From positions 1-53,670 of the forward strand of contig JAISUG010000002.1 of NCBI GenBank assembly GCA_031272185.1: a stretch of 53,670 nucleotides of DNA, written 5' to 3'. This document shows, one piece after another, positions 6,486 through 14,920 of this stretch. The position numbers and the translations under genes were made by a program. The notes beneath the pieces were generated by a model. It was not told the DNA's origin, ran no database searches, and saw only the letters and a program-made list of their open reading frames with translations. Each line of letters starts with the position of its first letter. Positions within the stretch are counted from its first letter, which is position 1. The stretch is from Lachnospiraceae bacterium (GTDB taxonomy: Bacteria > Bacillota > Clostridia > Lachnospirales > Lachnospiraceae).

Positions 6486-7073
6486 CTACTTCAGCATCAT
6501 CTCAATCGCTTTGTTTAGTTCGGCAATGGCGGCCATGTCACCGGTTTTGACGGCATCGACGATGCAGTTTTCCAAATGGTCTTTGAGGATGACTTCGCTG
6601 GTGGAGTTGATGGCGGAGCGCACGGCGGCGAGCTGGATCAGGACCTCGGAGCAATCGCGTCCGTTTTCGACCATTTTCCGCACGGAAGTGAGGTGCCCTA
6701 TGGCCCGGGAAAGCCGGTTGAGCACTGCCTGGGTGTGGGTATGGGTGTGGACGTGGGTGTGGGCGGAGCCGCCGTGGGTGTGGGTGGAGCCGCCGTGGGT
6801 GTGGGTGAGTGGTGAGGCGGTGTGGTCATGGGTGTGATTGTGTAATGAGTCAGTGTCGTCATGGGTGTGGATGTGCGGTGAGTCGGTGTCTCCATGGGTG
6901 TGGGTATGGAATGAGTCAGTGTCGTCATGGGTGTGGGTATGTAATGAGTCAGTGACGTCGTGGGTGTGGATGTGCGGTGAGTCGGTGTCTCCATGGGTGT
7001 GGGCGTGTGGTGAGCCGGTGTCGTGATATGTTTGTGCGACAAGGGCATCATGGTCGTGTGCATGTTGATTCAC
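6486..7073 (-). CDS. csoR: CsoR-family copper-type metal-sensing repressor with a long His-rich repeat tail
   Basis: 195 residues. The C-terminal ~81 residues are a complete CsoR/RcnR/FrmR four-helix core (AVLNRLSRAIGHL...). The ligand set is Cys141, His166 and Cys170, matching the known CsoR Cu(I) fingerprint C-x24-H-x3-C rather than the RcnR set. The N-terminal ~113 residues are about nine diverged 10-11-residue repeats of the type HTHDDTDSPHI, giving dozens of His. Usual family length is 85-125 residues. GTG 7073 was chosen because AGAGGAG (7088-7082) sits 8 bases upstream. An upstream ATG would read through the ribosome site. The gene is divergent from the ABC importer starting at 7441 and may control it or itself. 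Confidence 0.88.
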   Translation of the reverse strand: MNQHAHDHDALVAQTYHDTGSPHAHTHGDTDSPHIHTHDVTDSLHTHTHDDTDSFHTHTHGDTDSPHIHTHDDTDSLHNHTHDHTASPLTHTHGGSTHTHGGSAHTHVHTHTHTQAVLNRLSRAIGHLTSVRKMVENGRDCSEVLIQLAAVRSAINSTSEVILKDHLENCIVDAVKTGDMAAIAELNKAIEMMLK

Positions 7074-7101
7074 CGGTATATCTCCTCTCTGCATGACAAA
7101 T

Positions 7102-7197
7102 CTTACAACCAATAACTATCGGGGAACCGAAACGGGGCAGACACAGAAATTCATCGGCGCGCCGAAACTTACAACCAATAACTATCAAAGAACCGAA
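7102..7197. repeat. 30-bp direct repeat flanking a copied fragment of pfp
   Basis: A 30-bp unit starting CTTACAACCAATAACTATC occurs at 7102-7131 and 7168-7197 with four differences. Between them, 7132-7167 matches the pfp coding positions 5281-5316 (ACGGGGCAG...ATTCATCGGCGCGCC) except for two mismatches and a one-base offset at the end. Confidence 0.85.
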
Positions 7198-7301
7198 CAG
7201 GGGAAAGCTGGTTGATGTATGTTTGGGTTGCGGGCGATGCTTGCGTCAGTGATACCAGTGTACCACAAAACACAGTAAAGGACAATCCCCGGCTGCCCAG
7301 T

Positions 7302-7398
7302 GGCTTGCTAGGGAGTGGATTGTGACTAGGCGATCATGAAATGGGCGATGACATCTTTGGCCGACGGCTCATCGGCTTGCTGGGGAGTGGATTGTAAC
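7302..7398. repeat. 25-bp direct repeat upstream of the importer genes
   Basis: GGCTTGCTAGGGAGTGGATT at 7302 recurs as GGCTTGCTGGGGAGTGGATT at 7374, a period of 72 bases. The 7074-7440 spacer otherwise shows no gene and no convincing promoter for the downstream operon. Confidence 0.8.
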
Positions 7399-7440
7399 GG
7401 GTAACGTGAACCGCAATTGATACGGCTTTGATCAGGAGGG

Positions 7441-9246
7441 ATGATGAAGAAAATGACTAAAGCGACTAAACGAACTATCGTATATCTGCTTGCTTTCTGC
7501 CTGCTGTTGGCCCTGGTAGTATCCTGTTCCGGAACGGACGGACAGGCCGGAAGTGTTGGTGCGGGGCAGGCACAAAATCAAGGGCAGGCACAAAACCAAG
7601 GGCAGGCACAAAACCAAGGGCAGGCCGTGGAACGGGAGGAGAGCAGAGGACCATCAGGGACTGCCGGTGAACCTGCACAGGGAGCAGGGGAAATGGCGGG
7701 AGATGCAGATAAGGGATCCACCACATCCACCGGGTCCACTAAGGACGAAGTCACCATCGGTTTCCCGGGGATACCGTCGGGTTTCGACCCGTTTACAGTG
7801 TCGGGGCACGGCAGTTTCGTGCCGCTGCTATACTCGACCTTGGTGGCCCTGGACAAGGATGTGAACGTGGTCCCTGACCTGGCGACGGGATACAGCGTCA
7901 GCGACGACGCATTGACATACACTTTCACATTGCGCACTGATGCGGTGTTTTCCGACGGCGAGCCGGTGAAAGTTTCGGATGCGGTGTTCACATTTGAGAA
8001 AATCATGTCCGGCGCATCGGAGATAGACCTCGCCGTGGTGGATTCTGTGTTCGAGTCGGATGGACAGCTGGTCATCAAACTCAAACGCCCCCGCAGCACT
8101 TTCATACTGGACGTGGCCGGCATCGGCATAGCGCCCGAACACGCCTATGGCGAGGATTTTTCACTGCACCCCATAGGGTCCGGCCCTTATGTCCTGGAGC
8201 AGTACGACGTGGGGCAGCAGATGATCCTCATGGCCAACAATCTGTACTATGGCGCCGCGCCGGCCATAAAGAGGGCGGTGTTCGTGAACATGACTGACGA
8301 AGACCAGCAGCTTATAGCGGTGAAATCCGGACAGGTGGACATCACGTTGACGTCCGCCACCATCGCCGCAGCCAACACTGTGCCGGGGTACAGGCTGGTC
8401 GTGGAAGAGACCGTGGACAACATGGGGATCACCATGCCGGTGATACCTGCCGGCAGCATGGCCAGCGACAGCGGCAACCCCATGGGCAATGACGTCACCT
8501 GCGATATCGCCGTCAGGAAAGCGGTGGCTTACGCCATCGACAGGGAACGGCTGTGCCGGGAGGCGCTGAACGGGTATGGGACGCCGGCATATTCGGAGAA
8601 TGACGGCATGCCATGGTGGAACCCCGAAAGCGTCATAGAGACGGACGTGGCTTTTGCCAGGGAGCTGCTGGACAGCTCCGGCTGGGTGGATGCGGACGGC
8701 GACGGCATCAGGGAAAAAAACGGTCAAAAGGCTTCATTCCCAGTGTACTATTTTGCGGGGGACTCCGCACGGCAGGCCCTGGCCATGAGCGCGGCGAACC
8801 AGGTGCTGGAAAACATAGGCGTAGAAATGGTCGTCCAAGGTGCGGGGGAGGGTGACATGGTGGCGATGATGGTGGCCTGGCCGGTGGTGCTGGCCTGGGG
8901 CAGTTCGAACCCCATCACCAGCTATTACCTGTTCCATTCCGCAAGCATCGGAAGGGACGACTGGTATGACCCGGAAAGCTTCGGGGACGCGGCGGTGGAT
9001 GCGTACCTGGATGCGGCCCTGGGCGCAAATTCCATGGAAGAAGCGATCCCGTACTGGCAAAAGGCCCAATGGGATGGAACCACCGGGACCAGTATGCGGG
9101 GGGAATGCCCGTACATATTCCTGGCAAACAAGGACCACCTGTACTATGCCCGGGAGGGGCTGGACATCGGCGACCAGATGATCCACGCCCACGGAGCGGG
9201 GTGGACGCTGGTGGCGAACCTAAAGGAGTGGCGTTGGGAAAACTGA
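7441..9246 (+). CDS. Family 5 extracellular substrate-binding lipoprotein (peptide/nickel class)
   Basis: 601 residues. A signal peptide ends in the lipobox VVSC (about 26-29), followed by a ~75-residue low-complexity linker that includes exact tandem AQNQGQ units (18-bp repeats at 7567-7623). The mature domain carries family-5 SBP features: the VVPDLATGYSVSDDALTYTF and RTDAVFSDGEPVKVSDAVFTFEKI blocks, GSGPYVL, and the late region with VRKAVAYAIDRERLCREALNGYGTPA. AGGAGGG abuts ATG 7441, so ATG 7444 or 7453 could also serve. It heads a five-gene importer. A divergent metal-type repressor nearby would fit a metal substrate, but peptide uptake is equally compatible with the sequence. Confidence 0.85.
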   Translation: MMKKMTKATKRTIVYLLAFCLLLALVVSCSGTDGQAGSVGAGQAQNQGQAQNQGQAQNQGQAVEREESRGPSGTAGEPAQGAGEMAGDADKGSTTSTGSTKDEVTIGFPGIPSGFDPFTVSGHGSFVPLLYSTLVALDKDVNVVPDLATGYSVSDDALTYTFTLRTDAVFSDGEPVKVSDAVFTFEKIMSGASEIDLAVVDSVFESDGQLVIKLKRPRSTFILDVAGIGIAPEHAYGEDFSLHPIGSGPYVLEQYDVGQQMILMANNLYYGAAPAIKRAVFVNMTDEDQQLIAVKSGQVDITLTSATIAAANTVPGYRLVVEETVDNMGITMPVIPAGSMASDSGNPMGNDVTCDIAVRKAVAYAIDRERLCREALNGYGTPAYSENDGMPWWNPESVIETDVAFARELLDSSGWVDADGDGIREKNGQKASFPVYYFAGDSARQALAMSAANQVLENIGVEMVVQGAGEGDMVAMMVAWPVVLAWGSSNPITSYYLFHSASIGRDDWYDPESFGDAAVDAYLDAALGANSMEEAIPYWQKAQWDGTTGTSMRGECPYIFLANKDHLYYAREGLDIGDQMIHAHGAGWTLVANLKEWRWEN

Positions 9247-9345
9247 AATCGTGGGGAATCCGCGGGAGTGGCGTTGGGAAAGCTGAAATCGTGGGGAATC
9301 CGGGGGGGAGTGTCATTGGGGAAGCTGAAATCGTGGGGAATCTAC
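9225..9345 (+). repeat. Triplicated translation-initiation region at the SBP/permease junction
   Basis: Three ~40-bp units starting at 9225, 9265 and 9307 each contain a GGAG ribosome site, a TTG start and the codons for GKLKSWGI. The first overlaps the SBP stop codon in another frame. The second and third are in frame with the permease. Periods are 40 and 42 bases. Confidence 0.92.
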
Positions 9346-10293
9346 ATAGGGAGGGGCGTCGCGCTGCTGTTTGCGGTTAGCGCACTGTCATTCGCGTTGG
9401 CCAGCGCATCCCCCATAAACCCGGAAACCCGCTACCGGCTGTCGCACCCTGGGGTCTCCCAGGAAAATGTTACCAAAATGCGGGAGTACTGGGGGATCGA
9501 CGAGCCGCCTGTAGGGCGTTACCTGGGATGGTTGGGTGGACTGGTGCGGGGTGAGTGGGGGATGAGCACGACCTACCGCAGGCCGGTGCTGGATGTCATC
9601 GGCGAGAGGTTCAGCGCGTCCTTTGCGTTGATGGCGACAGCCTGGGTGCTGTCGGGGTTGACCGGGTTTGCCATGGGGTGCGTCATGGCCGCAGCCAGGG
9701 ATCGGTGGCCGGACCGCATACTCAGGCGCATATGCCTGTTTTTGTGCTCGGTACCGACATTTTGGATCGGGCTGGTGCTGCTGGCGGTATTTTCGGCGAA
9801 CCTGGGGTGGTTCCCCTTCGGCCTTGCGGTGCCGCCCGGCGTGAGGGCCGAATCCGTGACGCTGGCGCAGCGGATACACCACCTGGCGCTCCCGGCATTG
9901 ACACTGTCCTGCCTGTCATTTGCGAACCTCGCGCTGCATGTCAGGGAGAAACTGGTAGACGTATACCAAAGCGACTATGTGCTGTATGCCAGGGCGAGGG
10001 GGGAATGCGGGGCGCAGATCCTGTTCGGGCATGGCATACGCAATGCGCTGGTGCCGGCCATCATCATGCAGTTCGGCAGCGTGTCGGAGCTTTTCGGCGG
10101 CAGCGTGTTCGCGGAGAGTGTTTTCAGCTACCCCGGGCTGGGGTCGGCACTGGCCAAAGCGGGGATGGATGCGTCGGACATCCCGCTGTTTCTGGGGATA
10201 GTGATGATTTCGGCGGTGTTCATCTTCGCAGGGAACCTGACGGCCAATATACTCACCCAGGTCATCGACCCCCGCACCAAGGGGGTGGGGTGA
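9316..10293 (+). CDS. ABC transporter permease, DppB/NikB type
   Basis: 325 residues, about six transmembrane helices. It shows family features such as YWGIDEPPVGRYLGWLGGLVRGEWGMS near the N-terminus, and an EAA-type loop containing DYVLYARARGECGAQILFGHGIRNALVP. Likely start is TTG 9316, with a GGGGGAG ribosome site 5 bases upstream. In-frame GTG 9268 or TTG 9274 would add a duplicated 14-residue leader (KLKSWGI twice), created by the triplicated start region. The last base overlaps the next gene's ATG, indicating coupled translation. It pairs with the second permease to form the membrane channel. Confidence 0.87.
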   Translation: MGKLKSWGIYIGRGVALLFAVSALSFALASASPINPETRYRLSHPGVSQENVTKMREYWGIDEPPVGRYLGWLGGLVRGEWGMSTTYRRPVLDVIGERFSASFALMATAWVLSGLTGFAMGCVMAAARDRWPDRILRRICLFLCSVPTFWIGLVLLAVFSANLGWFPFGLAVPPGVRAESVTLAQRIHHLALPALTLSCLSFANLALHVREKLVDVYQSDYVLYARARGECGAQILFGHGIRNALVPAIIMQFGSVSELFGGSVFAESVFSYPGLGSALAKAGMDASDIPLFLGIVMISAVFIFAGNLTANILTQVIDPRTKGVG

Positions 10294-10463
10294 TGAAAGG
10301 GATGGGTTTGGGCCGTGAACCCGCCGGGTTCACAACGGGCGGACCCCAACCGCAAGGTGGGGTGGTGAAAGAGATGCGTTTGGGCCGGGAACCCGTCGGG
10401 CTCACAACGGGCGGACCCCAACCGCAAGGTGGGGTGATGGATGGGATGCGTTTGGACAGGGAC
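10293..10463 (+). repeat. 72-bp in-frame tandem repeat at the start of the second permease gene
   Basis: Units at 10293 and 10365 are 72 bases each, with a partial third from 10437. They encode MKGMGLGREPAGFTTGGPQP, VKEMRLGREPVGLTTGGPQP and MDGMRLDRD. Each unit begins with a usable ATG or GTG preceded by GGTGGGG. Confidence 0.92.
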
Positions 10464-11360
10464 TGTACCGACGATGATGGGAAATGCGCGGCGAAGCGGG
10501 GCTATACCGGCGAAGATGGAAAAGGGGGGGCGAAGCTGGTTTCCTGGAACCGGCGGACCGGCGCCGCCGCGTGGGCGGGGTGCATATTTGCGTTGATATT
10601 GGCCATATACATAGCCGGTGCATTGATGCCGGATGGGGCGCTGCGGGCGGATTTCGCCAAGAAGAGCCTGCCGCCATCGCTCGAACATATATTTGGTACG
10701 GATTTCCTGGGGCGGGATATGTTCGTGCGCACGGTCAAGGGCCTGTCGCTGTCGCTGCTGGTGGGTACGGTGGCATCCTGCGGCGCCGCCGTCATCGCAT
10801 TGGTGGTGGGGGTGACGGCCGCCATGGGGAGGCGGTGGGTGGACCATGTGGTGAACTGGATCATTGACCTGTTCATGGGCGTCCCGCATACGGTGCTGAT
10901 CATACTCGTCTCCATCGCGCTTTCCAGGGGTGCCACAGGGATGCTGGCGGGCATCGCATTGACGCATTGGGTGGGGCTGGCGCGCATCATACGCGGGGAA
11001 GTCCTGCAAATCCGCTCGGCCGAATACATCGCAGTGTCAAGGGGGTTCGGCAAATCCGCCCCGTGGATCGCCGTGCACCACATACTGCCGCACATGGTGC
11101 CGCAGTTTTTCGTGGGGCTGATCCTGCTGTTCCCACATGCGATCATGCACGAATCGGGGCTCACGTTCCTGGGGTTTGGCCTGGGGCCGGAGCAGCCTGC
11201 CATAGGGATCATCCTGTCGGAGTCCATGCGTTATATTTCGGGTGGGGCGGCATACCTGGCGATACTGCCGGGGCTGTCGCTGGTGCTTTTGGTGCTGCTC
11301 ATTGACAGGCTCGGGCACACGTTGAGGTACCTGCTGGAACCGAAGGAGGCGCAGCTGTAA
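10293..11360 (+). CDS. ABC transporter permease, DppC/NikC type, with duplicated N-terminal leader
   Basis: 355 residues against about 280-300 usual. The first ~85 residues are hydrophilic and come from the 72-bp repeat. The transmembrane part starts near AAWAGCIFALILAIYIAGAL and contains the family segment HIFGTDFLGRDMFVRTVKG. The EAA loop lies around EYIAVSRGFGKSAPWIAVHHILPH. ATG 10293 overlaps the preceding stop by one base. ATG 10437 is an alternative that gives a near-normal length. Because every unit keeps a start codon, initiation could occur at more than one copy. Confidence 0.87.
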   Translation: MKGMGLGREPAGFTTGGPQPQGGVVKEMRLGREPVGLTTGGPQPQGGVMDGMRLDRDCTDDDGKCAAKRGYTGEDGKGGAKLVSWNRRTGAAAWAGCIFALILAIYIAGALMPDGALRADFAKKSLPPSLEHIFGTDFLGRDMFVRTVKGLSLSLLVGTVASCGAAVIALVVGVTAAMGRRWVDHVVNWIIDLFMGVPHTVLIILVSIALSRGATGMLAGIALTHWVGLARIIRGEVLQIRSAEYIAVSRGFGKSAPWIAVHHILPHMVPQFFVGLILLFPHAIMHESGLTFLGFGLGPEQPAIGIILSESMRYISGGAAYLAILPGLSLVLLVLLIDRLGHTLRYLLEPKEAQL

Positions 11361-11600
11361 AAGATGGGCGGCCCTTCGTCAACCGTGTATCCAGGAACTG
11401 GCGCGTCAGTGGGCGCAGTGTGCGGGGCGGGGGGTATGTCGGGGCGCAGCTGTAAAAGATGGGCGGCCTTTCGTCAACCGTGTATCCAGGAACTGGCGCG
11501 TCAGTGGGAGTAGGTTGCGGCGTGGGAGTAGGTTGCGGTGCGATAGCAGGTTGCGGGGCGATAGCAAGTTGCTGGTCGGTAGCAGGGTGCGGTGCGGGGG
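11348..11600 (+). repeat. Duplicated permease 3' end followed by a ~15-bp tandem array
   Basis: GGCGCAGCTGTAAAAGATGG through GCGCGTCAGTGGG at 11348-11413 recurs at 11443-11508 (period 95), each copy with the TAA stop. It is followed by a ~15-bp array of AGTAGGTTGCGG-type units to about 11600. There is no gene in 11361-11627. Confidence 0.9.
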
Positions 11601-11627
11601 CGGGTGTGCGAAATAGGGCATGGGGGC

Positions 11628-12677
11628 ATGATCATGAACAATATACTCGAAGTGAAGGATTTCTCGCTGGCATTTGCCATGTATGACGGTGTGTTCCACC
11701 GGCGGATGCTGAATGTCATCACGAACCTGAATATCACTGTTGGTGAGGGGGAAATGGTCGCCGTCGCCGGTTCCAGCGGGTCGGGGAAGAGCCTGCTGGC
11801 CCATGGGATCATGGGCATTTTGCCACAAAATGCGGTGACGGGGGGCAGCGTGCTGTGGCGGGGGCAACCGATGACGCCGAAGCTTCTGAAAAAGATCCGC
11901 GGCCGCGCCCTGGCTTTCGTGCCCCAGAGCGTGACATACTTAGACCCCCTCATACGTGTGGGACGGCAGATAACCCGCGACAAGGGGAAACTGGGGGAAC
12001 TGATCTCCCGGTACCACCTGAAACCGGAGGTCGCAAGGCTCTACCCCCACGAACTCTCGGGGGGGATGACCAGGCGCATCATGATTTGCGCCGCTCTGGC
12101 GGGCAGCCCCGAACTGGTGGTGGCGGACGAGCCCACGCCGGGTCTCTCCAGGCACCTGGCGGAACATGCCATGAAGCACTTCAGGGAGATGGCGGACGCA
12201 GGCGCCGGTGTGCTGTTGGTGACACATGACATAGAGCTGGCGATCCGTTTCGCGGACCGCATTGCCGTGTTTTATGGGGGCACGACGGTGGAGACGGCGG
12301 ATGCGGCGGATTTCGTCAATGGGGACGGGCGGTACCCGAACGGCCGGGATGGCGGGGATGGCGCCGGTGTGGGGCAAGTGACCGGAGACAGCCAGGATGC
12401 AGGCGGGGATGGTGCCGGTGCGGGATCGGAGCCGGATGGCACGGGCCGGCGGCAAGGGGACGGGGTCGGTCTGCGACACCCATACAGCAAGGCTTTGTGG
12501 GCGGCGATGCCGCAAAATGGGTTCGTGCCCACCCCGGGGGTGCAGCCATATGCGGGGGACTTGCCGGCGGGGTGCCTGTATGCGCCCCGCTGCCCCATGC
12601 GCACCCAGGCATGCGACGTGGCGCCTGAACCCAGGCCCCTGCGGGGCGGGGTGGTGAGCTGCCACCATGCGGTGTGA
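11628..12677 (+). CDS. ABC transporter ATPase, DppD/NikD type
   Basis: 349 residues. Walker A GSSGSGKSLL, signature LSGGMTRRIMICAAL, Walker B LVVADEPTPGL and switch His VTHD are intact. The C-terminal oligopeptide-transporter domain contains CLYAPRCPMRTQAC, the conserved Cys motif of this subfamily. Between the cassette and this domain lies a ~50-residue Gly/Asp-rich insertion (GDGRYPNGRDGGDGAGVG...) not expected in the family. ATG 11628 follows a GGGGG tract. ATG 11634 is equally possible. It forms the ATPase pair with the next gene. Confidence 0.87.
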   Translation: MIMNNILEVKDFSLAFAMYDGVFHRRMLNVITNLNITVGEGEMVAVAGSSGSGKSLLAHGIMGILPQNAVTGGSVLWRGQPMTPKLLKKIRGRALAFVPQSVTYLDPLIRVGRQITRDKGKLGELISRYHLKPEVARLYPHELSGGMTRRIMICAALAGSPELVVADEPTPGLSRHLAEHAMKHFREMADAGAGVLLVTHDIELAIRFADRIAVFYGGTTVETADAADFVNGDGRYPNGRDGGDGAGVGQVTGDSQDAGGDGAGAGSEPDGTGRRQGDGVGLRHPYSKALWAAMPQNGFVPTPGVQPYAGDLPAGCLYAPRCPMRTQACDVAPEPRPLRGGVVSCHHAV

Positions 12678-12799
12678 GGTGATGGCTGGGGCGGCTGGCA
12701 TGATTGGGATTGTGACGTAAAGATTGCCGTGGCGCCATAGGCGGCTCACAAAGACAGCCCCTGCGGGGTGGGGTGGTGAGCTGCCACCATGCGGTGTGA
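12636..12799 (+). repeat. 42-bp duplicate of the DppD-type gene 3' end
   Basis: CCCCTGCGGGGCGGGGTGGT through ATGCGGTGTGA at 12636-12677 recurs at 12758-12799 with one substitution, TGA included. The duplicate lies immediately upstream of the next gene's start. Confidence 0.93.
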
Positions 12800-12827
12800 A
12801 ATGGGGATAGGGGATAGGGCGGTATAT

Positions 12828-13487
12828 ATGATGGGTGCGCTGGAAGCGAAGAATATATCTTTCGGATATGACAGGAAACGCAAGGTCCTGGATGACGTGA
12901 GCATCTCGGTGGGTGCGGGCGAGAGGGTCGCGCTGGTGGGCCCGTCCGGATGCGGCAAAAGCACCCTGTGCAAGGTTTTGGCGGGGCACTTGGAACCGTG
13001 GTCGGGCGAGGTGACGCTGGATGGGGAGGCGCTGTTCGGGCGTGACGCCGGTCAGGGGACAGGGTTTGAACCCTGGCGCGGCCCCGGTCACGGTCATAGG
13101 CCCTGCCCTGTCCAACTCATCTACCAGCACCCGGAAAAGGCCGTGAACCCCCGCAGGAAACTGGGCAAGACGCTGACCGAGGCATATGTGCCGGGTGAGG
13201 ATGTGCTGCGTGCGCTGGGGATCGAACCGGCGTGGTCAAACCGCTACCCGGCGGAGCTGTCCGGGGGCGAGCTGCAGCGGTTTTGCATCGCCAGGGCGCT
13301 GGCCCCGGGGGTAGAGTTCATCGTGGCGGACGAAATCAGCACCATGCTGGATGTGGTCACCCAGGCCCAGATATGGCAGGCGCTGATACGCATATGTGAG
13401 GTGCGCCATATCGGGCTGGTGGCCGTCACCCACAGCCCGGAGCTGGCGGCGAGGATATCCACGCGGGTGGTGGAGCTTCTTGCATAA
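12828..13487 (+). CDS. ABC transporter ATPase, DppF/NikE type (short)
   Basis: 219 residues. Walker A VGPSGCGKST, Q-loop IYQHPEKAVNPRRKL, signature LSGGELQRFCIARAL, Walker B VADEISTMLD and switch His VTHSPE are present. It lacks the C-terminal oligopeptide domain seen in the partner ATPase. A Gly-rich insertion (GQGTGFEPWRGPGHGH) sits between the first strands and the Q-loop. ATG 12828 was chosen because upstream in-frame sequence is the duplicated tail of the preceding gene. It is the last gene of the importer and converges with the amidohydrolase genes. Confidence 0.85.
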   Translation: MMGALEAKNISFGYDRKRKVLDDVSISVGAGERVALVGPSGCGKSTLCKVLAGHLEPWSGEVTLDGEALFGRDAGQGTGFEPWRGPGHGHRPCPVQLIYQHPEKAVNPRRKLGKTLTEAYVPGEDVLRALGIEPAWSNRYPAELSGGELQRFCIARALAPGVEFIVADEISTMLDVVTQAQIWQALIRICEVRHIGLVAVTHSPELAARISTRVVELLA

Positions 13488-13515
13488 ACGCATGACGTTA
13501 CCTGCAACGATAACA

Positions 13516-14907
13516 TCACCCCTCCACGAACTGCCCTGTGGGCTTCCCGGTGACAGGTTCGCCTTCCTTGGCGATGACCTGGCCCCGGAGGATGGTGTAG
13601 ACCGGCAGGCCTTTCACGGTGACTCCGTCGTATGCGGTGACCTTGCTGATGCTGTGGAGGTCCGCCGCGCGTATGGTCTTTGCCTTTTCGAAGTCCACGA
13701 TGGTGATGTCGGCGTCTGTGCCCACCTGCAGGGAACCTTTGCGGGGGTAGAGGCCGAACAGTTTCGCGGGTTCCTGGGAGAGGATGGCGGCGAGGCGGTT
13801 TTTGTCCAGCTTGCCGGCATTGACTGCATCTATCATCAGGGGCGCCATGGACTCGGTGGAGCACATGCCCGAGGGGATCTTGAAGAGGCTGTCATTTTTT
13901 TCCTTTTCTGTATGGGGGGCGTGGTCCGAGCATACCAGTGACAGCGTGCCGTCGGCTATCCCGGCCCAGAGCGCATCCTGGTCAGCCTGGTAGCGCACGG
14001 GCGGGTAGCATTTGATCATGTTGCCGATGCGCCCGTAGTCGTCGGCGGTGATGCACAGGTAGTGCGGGCAGGTCTCGCCGGTGACGTTCACACCGGCTTT
14101 TTTTGCCTCCCGGAGCAGCCCCACGGTTTCCTTGGCGCTGATGTGGAGGATGTGCAGGTGCACGCCTGTGGCCTTGCTGTACTCGATGGCGGTCTGGACC
14201 ACCAGCACTTCCGCCAATGCGGGGCGGCAGTGGAGCAGCGCCTCGTACTCGTTTTTGTAGTCGCCCACCACGCAGTGGTCGGTGAGCTCCCGGATGAGGT
14301 TCGCATTTTCTGCATGGATGGCGATGGGTTTGCCTGTCTTCGCCACCGCCTGGAAGATGGAGAATACCTCCCCGTCGTCCATGGGGGGGATCATGTTCGT
14401 GTCGGCGGGGTCGTAGTTGTAGACCAGGCCGTAGGTGGTTTTGTTGATGGCGTACCCCCAGAAGAACTTGAATGCGCCCACCCCGCAACCGGCCAGTTCC
14501 ACGAGCTTGTCGTTGTTGCGGCCCCCGATGCACAGCCCCCAGAGGGCGAAATCGGTGACGGCTTTGGCACAGAGGTTCGCTTTCTGGGCGGCGAATGCCT
14601 CTGCGTCGATCACGGCGGGGATGGCATTGGGCATCTCGCAGATGGTGGTGATGCCACCGCATGCGGCGGCGGTGGTGGAGTGGAGGAAGTCCTCCTTGTG
14701 GGTGGCGCCCCCGTCCCGGGAATGGACATGGGTGTCGATGAACCCTGGGTAGACGAAAAGCCCGGTGGCGTCGATGGTTTCCAGCGCGCCTTCCTCCAGC
14801 ACGTCGGCGGTGATGGCCGCGATGCGTCCGCCCCTGGCGTAGAGGTTCGCTTTTTGGGTCTGGGTGGGCGTGACAAGTGTGCCGCCCAGGATCGCTAGGT
14901 CAAACAT
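13516..14907 (-). CDS. allB: Allantoinase/hydantoinase-type cyclic amidohydrolase
   Basis: 463 residues, full length, no insertions. Metal-site motifs are intact: THVHSRDGG, the Lys segment AFKFFWGY (carboxylated Lys in the family), HAEN, HILHIS and CSDHAPH. CPHY and KCYPPVR match allantoinase and dihydropyrimidinase relatives. It should hydrolyse a cyclic amide such as allantoin or a hydantoin in the cytosol. The substrate is not certain, and dihydroorotase activity cannot be excluded because the second copy nearby is degenerate. AAGGAG precedes ATG 14907 by 8 bases. It follows the LysR gene by 13 bases and is probably co-transcribed with it. Confidence 0.82.
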   Translation of the reverse strand: MFDLAILGGTLVTPTQTQKANLYARGGRIAAITADVLEEGALETIDATGLFVYPGFIDTHVHSRDGGATHKEDFLHSTTAAACGGITTICEMPNAIPAVIDAEAFAAQKANLCAKAVTDFALWGLCIGGRNNDKLVELAGCGVGAFKFFWGYAINKTTYGLVYNYDPADTNMIPPMDDGEVFSIFQAVAKTGKPIAIHAENANLIRELTDHCVVGDYKNEYEALLHCRPALAEVLVVQTAIEYSKATGVHLHILHISAKETVGLLREAKKAGVNVTGETCPHYLCITADDYGRIGNMIKCYPPVRYQADQDALWAGIADGTLSLVCSDHAPHTEKEKNDSLFKIPSGMCSTESMAPLMIDAVNAGKLDKNRLAAILSQEPAKLFGLYPRKGSLQVGTDADITIVDFEKAKTIRAADLHSISKVTAYDGVTVKGLPVYTILRGQVIAKEGEPVTGKPTGQFVEG

Positions 14908-14920
14908 ATAAGGGCTCCTT

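Noticed and set aside
9555-10292. Upstream extension of the second permease ORF
   Set aside because: It overlaps the first permease in another frame, and the coupled ATG at 10293 explains the gene.
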